This document shows, piece after piece, positions 59,039-64,000 of a stretch of DNA of 64,000 bases. Positions within the stretch are counted from its first letter, which is position 1, and every line of letters begins with the position of its first letter. Position numbers and translations under genes: made by a program. Source of the stretch: Bostrychus sinensis (Eukaryota; Chordata; Actinopteri; Gobiiformes; Eleotridae). The stretch is taken from contig CM036248.1 of NCBI GenBank assembly GCA_020698575.1, positions 23,672,229 through 23,736,228 on the forward strand, written 5' to 3'. The notes under the pieces are model-generated. The model was not told the origin of the DNA. It worked only from the letters and a program-made list of their open reading frames with translations, and ran no database searches.

Positions 59039-60040
59039 GTGATTACATTTTGTCTACAAGAGGCCAAGTTTACCAAAACTGTACCAAAGGATGGGCACGG
59101 ATTGAGACAATGTTTACTGATATAAAATCCATCCTACATAAACCACAGTGCCTCTCTATCTGTCCATCACTCAGCAGTCTGTGTATAAGCATCTGTGTGT
59201 GGGGAGTCTGTAGTGTAGCACTCAGTGGTTCTGGAGGTGACCTTTGTTTTTTGTATTGAGACCAGTGAATGTAGCAGAGATGAAATGCACTTTTATTTTG
59301 TTTTGTTTTTCTTTTCCTTTTCATGTGCTCCAGGAGGATCACAGAGTTGGAAGCCTCTGACCAAAACAGTATGATGAGCTTTTGGAGATCCGTTTCCTTA
59401 TTTTACAAAGTCTGTGGCATCCAGAACAGTTTCATTGGCTTCACTTACCACTTAACTCTGTGAAGAGGTACACTCTAGATTTACACCCACACAGGAGATT
59501 CACATGCACTTACATGTTTAACTGTTAAACTGTGCATGATGGGCTCTGCTGCATTACAGTGAACATGTGACACCATTTGAGCATTTTATTAAAAAGGCAG
59601 ATATTGGAAATATTCTACAGGATGTGTAGATTAAGATGCTTTCTTAAAATAAGAAATACTGATAAAGGTCTCACTGTGTTATATGTATGTTTGTGTGGAA
59701 GTTTTTCTGCACTACTATGTCTGTACTTTACACACCTGCATGTATTCAGCAGAAGTGTAATGTATATTTTTTGGCATTCAATTTTTGTTAGAGTTTTGCT
59801 TTCTTTTCCAGTTCATATGTTGGTGATGGTGTTGTGCTTTAATCAAAATGAGTTGTGCAACAAACTACTGAAAATCAATATGCATGATGAACATTATTGT
59901 GTATTAATAAAAAAAAATGTATACCCATACAGTGGTTTAGTATACTGTATGTAAGCCTTTACATTATCTTTGCTGTTTTCTCTCAGTGAAAAAAAAGTCG
60001 ACTGCTGGTGGTGTTTACTGTAATGTGTTGTGTTGGCGAC
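59039..60040. other. NITR-9 upstream spacer
   Basis: A mosaic of sequence also found upstream of NITR-3 (59640-59990 matches 20925-21250) and downstream of NITR-1 (59130-59290 resembles 13530-13690). No gene supported. Confidence 0.6.
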
Positions 60041-60061
60041 ATTATTTCCACTGTGGTCATA

Positions 60062-60160
60062 TAAAGCGAAGAATCACAAACCAATCAGATTGTTCTAAAG
60101 AGCTCCTCCCTCTCATATCATTATATTAAAGCAGAGGCACCATTTTATACTGCACTTGCA
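60062..60160 (+). promoter_or_regulatory. Putative NITR-9 promoter
   Basis: Conserved block CCAATCAGATTGTTC, CTCCTCCCTCTCATATCATT and ATATTAAAGC upstream of an intact gene. Confidence 0.55.
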
Positions 60161-61638
60161 ATGCACCAACATCATAACTGTGGGATGAATAAGAAAATGT
60201 GCTCTATATTATATGCACTGCTTGTCGTCCAAGTGGCCCGTAAGTATTTAAAGTCAAAAGATCTCAACTCGTTACTGCTCGGTGTTGAAGTGAATTTACT
60301 TTTATTGACTTTAATTTTTTTGCAGGATGTGCAGATGATCTTAAATTGGTGACAAGAACTTATAATGTTGGAGACACAGTGACTCTCAAATGTCCTCGAC
60401 AACACAAACTGACTGCCTCATCATCAACATTGCATTGGATCAGACTTCTTTCTGGAAATATGCCTGAATCCTTAGGAGGGACGTCTTCATATAACTCTAC
60501 GTTTGTAAATGAGACACCTCACCCTTCTTTTAAAACAAAACAAGAACCTGAATCATTCGTCCTGGAGCTTGATAAGGCCAAGCTGAGTGACACTGGATTT
60601 TACTACTGTGTGAAAGTAGAAAATGATTTCAAAATCCTGACATTTGTGACTGGGACATTTGTAAAAATTCAAGGTAAATCAGTAAATGTTTACACTTGTA
60701 TTAAAGATTTTATGATGATTGTATATTTTCTGTGTTTTTAGACCCAGAGGCAGACATCAGTGTGGTCAGTCCAGACCTCTCTGGTCCTGTTCACTCAGGA
60801 CACTCTGTGGATCTACAGTGTTGGGTCCAAACTGAGAATCAACAGTGTTTTGAGGAGCACATGGTTTTGTGGTTCAGATCTGGACTGGATCAGTCTAGTC
60901 CTGGTTTAGTCTACACTCAGAGGAACAGCTCTGGTGAGTGTGACAGGAGTCCAGAAGATCATGGTCCTCACAAATGTTTCTACACTTTCTCCAAAACCAT
61001 GAGCCCCTCTGACGCCGGGACGTACCACTGTGCTGTGGCAGCCTGTGGACAGATCCTCTTTGGAAATGGAACAAAAGTTGATGTTAAAGGTATTTTAAAC
61101 TTGTTTATTGTTGTGGATATTGTATTTGGTTTGATATTTTGATTTAATTTGATCTTTTACTTTAATTTTTTCTTTTTTTATTTTGCAGAAGGTGAAAAGT
61201 GTATTTTAGAGAAGACAGTCCTTATTGTGCTTAGTGTTCTTTTAACCATCGGTCTTATCATTATATTCATCCTCATTTGTTCCATGAAGAGGAAGTGTTG
61301 TTGTTTTCTTGGTAAAACTAAACTTTTTATATCTTACTTAAGAGTTGTGCCCTGAATTAAAACACTAAAATATCCTACTCCTGTTTCAGTCAGACAAAAT
61401 CTAAATGATGCAAAGATGACTGAATGCACAAGTCAGCAGGTAAGAAGTTTAAGAGAATATAGAAACAATTATTCCTATTACTTCTTTAAAAATCTTACGT
61501 AACTGTCTTCCACAGAGAGATGCTGAGGTGATGTATTCTGCTCCAACGTTCAACAAAAAAAAAGCTGAGAAGTCCCAGCGCAGGACGGTGAAGGCAGAGG
61601 AACATGTCGTCTACTCTGATGTCAGAGTCAAACATTAA
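60161..61638 (+). CDS. nitr: NITR-9, novel immune-type receptor, intact (type I V, tail b)
   Basis: Exons: leader 60161-60239; V 60326-60673; I 60742-61089; TM 61189-61311; tail 61390-61439 and 61516-61638. All are in phase with GT-AG borders, total 1071 nt or 356 residues from the first ATG; a second ATG at 60197 starts right at the hydrophobic leader. The V domain differs from its sisters by a longer loop before the Trp (QHKLTASSSTLHWIRLL) and has two NxS/T sites. The I domain has six Cys and FGNGTKV. The TM is KTVLIVLSVLLTIGLIIIFI. The tail carries EVMYSAPTF and HVVYSDV, the latter fitting the ITIM consensus. The first tail exon reads CACAAGTCAG, the in-frame form of the site broken in NITR-5. 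AATAAA at 61814-61819. An inhibitory role on lymphoid cells is the family expectation. Confidence 0.9.
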
Positions 61639-63791
61639 GTCATAACAGTGCACACTTACAGTTTCCTGTTTGGTACAATGTAGGGAAAAACGTATGCATT
61701 TTATTATACATTTGCTTTGCTATCATGAAGAACTTAACTTAACTTTTAGATAACACAATGTAATAGCCACACTTAGCCACCAACTTTTGTAAAGCTTTGA
61801 TGCAAACAGAAGCAATAAATGTTGTTTTTGCTCATCCAGTCTGCATGGTTCATAAATATTATTGTTACTAGATTATAGGTGGCAGTACTACACTTGAGCC
61901 GTCATTTGGATTCAACCTGGTGGCACTGTGGCAAAGTGACCCCCCCTCAGGACCCCCTGCAAAAGAGATGGTTAACCTCAGTGGGACAACCTCGATAAAT
62001 AAAGGTCAAACTCTGTTCTCAAATTGAAATGGTTTAGACTCAGACTTGCAGCTCATCTCCAGAAGACTCAATTTGGAAAACTTTTGGTGGCTTGAACTCC
62101 CATTTATTGAATAGCCCAAGATGGAAGTGAGGTTTTTTGTCACTGTCAGTAGAAAAACAATGGAAAACATTTTAGCAGCTCATTGGTACAGCAGTAATAA
62201 AAACAATAGCATATTTTAAGCATTATAAGCAATATTATATTTCTGGTATATACAAAAGAGCAAACAATAATAACAATAAAATGACAGTACTAGTAATAAT
62301 ACTGAAATAGACACAAAATGAGATCCTGGTGTTGAGATGAAGTGGCAGTCATATAGTACTGTTGTTGACTCAAGGGAAAAGTGGTAAAAAGTCTTTCATG
62401 ACACACCAAGGCCTCAAGCGTGAGTTAGGCTTGAAAACTTGTGACTTAACCTCTACATAGCTTTGTGGTCGCAGGGAACCTGTGCATGAATCTATGAAAC
62501 ACTTAGCTGCTGGGCGGTAGCACTATTTTCAGTTATTGTCTTTTTTAGTGTTGACTGCTCATTGACATATAACAGTGACATCACCTGCACCCACACATCA
62601 CTGGGCAACAAGAATAAAACCTAATGTTGCTTAGTGTTCATTGTTTGTTCAAAGATAATTGTTTCAGTCGCTAAGATCCACAGTTGTTTTATCTGATTTG
62701 TGTTATCATGATGCTAAAATTACAAACATGATTGATGATATTGTTTGAGGTATATATTCCTATCATATTTTGTATAGAACTGTTTTTAATGCATTTGTAA
62801 ATTTTTGCTAAATTTTATTTTCCATACAAGCAGTGGTTATTAGTTTATTCTCCAAAAGAACATGCTGATGCTTAAATAGACCACAGTCATGTAGGTGCAT
62901 TTGAGTGACTGCAGATAAACGGCTGTGAGAGGTCGGTTCCAACTGAAGCAATGGGAAACAGCTCTCTATGGCTGGGGATTCAGACTCTCCAGCTTTCAAA
63001 AGAAAGTTGGTGGGTCTGGCTCACCAGGCTATAGGTACATGATTTATTCAACACTTTACAAAATAATAAATTCATTTATTTTTAATACGGCCTTAAATCA
63101 CTTCAGATAAAGATCATGTTTCTCCTCAAAAGGTGTAATTTGTCCTATTTAATTACATTTTGCATGTTTGGTTGTTTTCAACTACTACTAGTACAAGTTA
63201 TTAAGCTGCAATAAGTATGGTTAATATTTATATTTATTGTGAAAATCAGAAGTTATTTAATGGACTGACTTTGGCCCACAGACTTAAAGTTTAAAATCCA
63301 GCTCACTGTCTGTAGCTGCAGTAATGGACAGTGATGGTTTTGACACGACTGATTTGGGACCACAGCAGCGCGACCAGCAGTGCTCCATGTAGCCATACAC
63401 TAAAACTCACTCTTTCTTTTCTTCACAGTTAGAGTTAGATATTTTATGTATATTTTATCCATGTGGAGGGATGTGCTCAGTCTGGACCAGACTTAAGGCT
63501 AAGCAAGAGCTCCCAGTTCGGTCTGTATCAGGAAACAGTAACAGATGCAACAGACCTGGGTAGAGATTTTTTTTTTTTTTTTTTACATAAACACACAATG
63601 CTTCACTATTCATCTAACTGTGTGTGTGTGTGTTTACTGTAATACTGTATAAAACTCTCGGGAGAGCACACTAGAGTTGAATTTTGTGCCCAAAGGGCAT
63701 CTTTTGACAGTCCAATGACAATAAAGAATACTTTATATTTTTATATTTCATAGTCAGAACAATATCCTGAATTACACTCTTCTTCTTTCAG
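61639..63791. other. Spacer between NITR-9 and its distal tail exons
   Basis: A close copy of 34239-36164. It holds one extra insertion at about 63551-63745 that ends CCAATGACAATAAAGAATACTTTAT, like the 3' end of a small retroelement. No gene is seen. Confidence 0.6.
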
Positions 63792-64000
63792 GAGGGCAAA
63801 GTACAAATGATGGATCAGTGAATAAAGAACTCCCACGTCAATTGGTATGTTTGTATGCAGGCCTAAGTTTTTTTTTTTGTTGTTTTTTTTTTTTGTTTTG
63901 TTTTTTTTTTGTTGTTGTGTTTCTGATAATCACATTTCTCTCTCCACCAAAGGTCACAAAGAAGAAGGCAGAAGCAGCAGAAACAGAATCTGTCTACACT
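63792..64000 (+). other. Distal ITIM tail exons downstream of NITR-9, cut by window end
   Basis: As after NITR-5: exon 63792-63844 (GQSTNDGSVNKELPRQL) and the start of a second exon at 63953 (VTKKKAEAAETESVYT), which continues past 64000. Both are phase-compatible with the NITR-9 TM exon, so an alternative tail with the SVYTYV motif is possible. Confidence 0.55.

Overview
The window is vertebrate, and almost certainly teleost, nuclear DNA. The genes are split by short GT-AG introns. The mobile elements are typical of ray-finned fish (Rex3-like RTE LINE, a LINE with a restriction-like endonuclease, L2-like LINE 3' ends, Ty3/gypsy, Tc1/mariner and hAT-like elements), and the host genes belong to the fish-specific NITR (novel immune-type receptor) family. 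A percomorph is my best guess; the species cannot be named from the sequence.

The host content is a tandem NITR cluster, numbered here in order: NITR-1 (11844-13074), NITR-2 (15410-16708), NITR-3 (21443-22851), NITR-4 (26180-27595), NITR-5 (32765-36379), NITR-6 (36815-39478, minus strand, a different subfamily), NITR-7 (52812-54283), NITR-8 (56572-57113) and NITR-9 (60161-61638, with further tail exons to the window edge). The plus-strand plan is: signal-peptide exon, V-type Ig exon, I-type Ig exon with six Cys and a J-like FGNG(T/A)KV motif, transmembrane exon, and one or two cytoplasmic exons with Tyr motifs resembling ITIMs. Two V types (I: NITR-1,3,4,5,9; II: NITR-2,7,8) are combined with three TM/tail types (a: 1,7; b: 5,9; c: 2,3,4), while the I exon is nearly the same in all of them. 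The cluster therefore looks like a product of exon shuffling, unequal crossing-over and gene conversion. NITR-3 and NITR-9 read as intact. NITR-2 is open but has lost its ITIM. NITR-5 and NITR-6 each carry one frame problem. NITR-1, 4, 7 and 8 are pseudogenes. Pieces of NITR-6-type exons lie scattered on the minus strand between the other genes.

Layout: 1-2140 repeat unit shared with 24.2-25.9 kb and 29.0-31.2 kb; 2.15-11.46 kb a triple nest (solo LTR inside a Ty3/gypsy-like element inside a LINE fragment); 11.5-16.9 kb NITR-1 and -2; 17.5-19.45 kb broken gypsy pol; 20-29 kb NITR-3 and -4 units; 31.25-32.47 kb dead mariner; 32.5-39.5 kb NITR-5 and -6; 40.2-47.7 kb a transposon-dense block bounded by inverted repeats, with Harbinger-like remnants and a Rex3-like LINE with an inverted 5' half; 49.3-52.8 kb hAT-like and gypsy gag elements; 52.8-64 kb NITR-7, -8 and -9.

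Exon borders, repeats and target-site duplications were read by eye. No alignment, database search or expression data was available.
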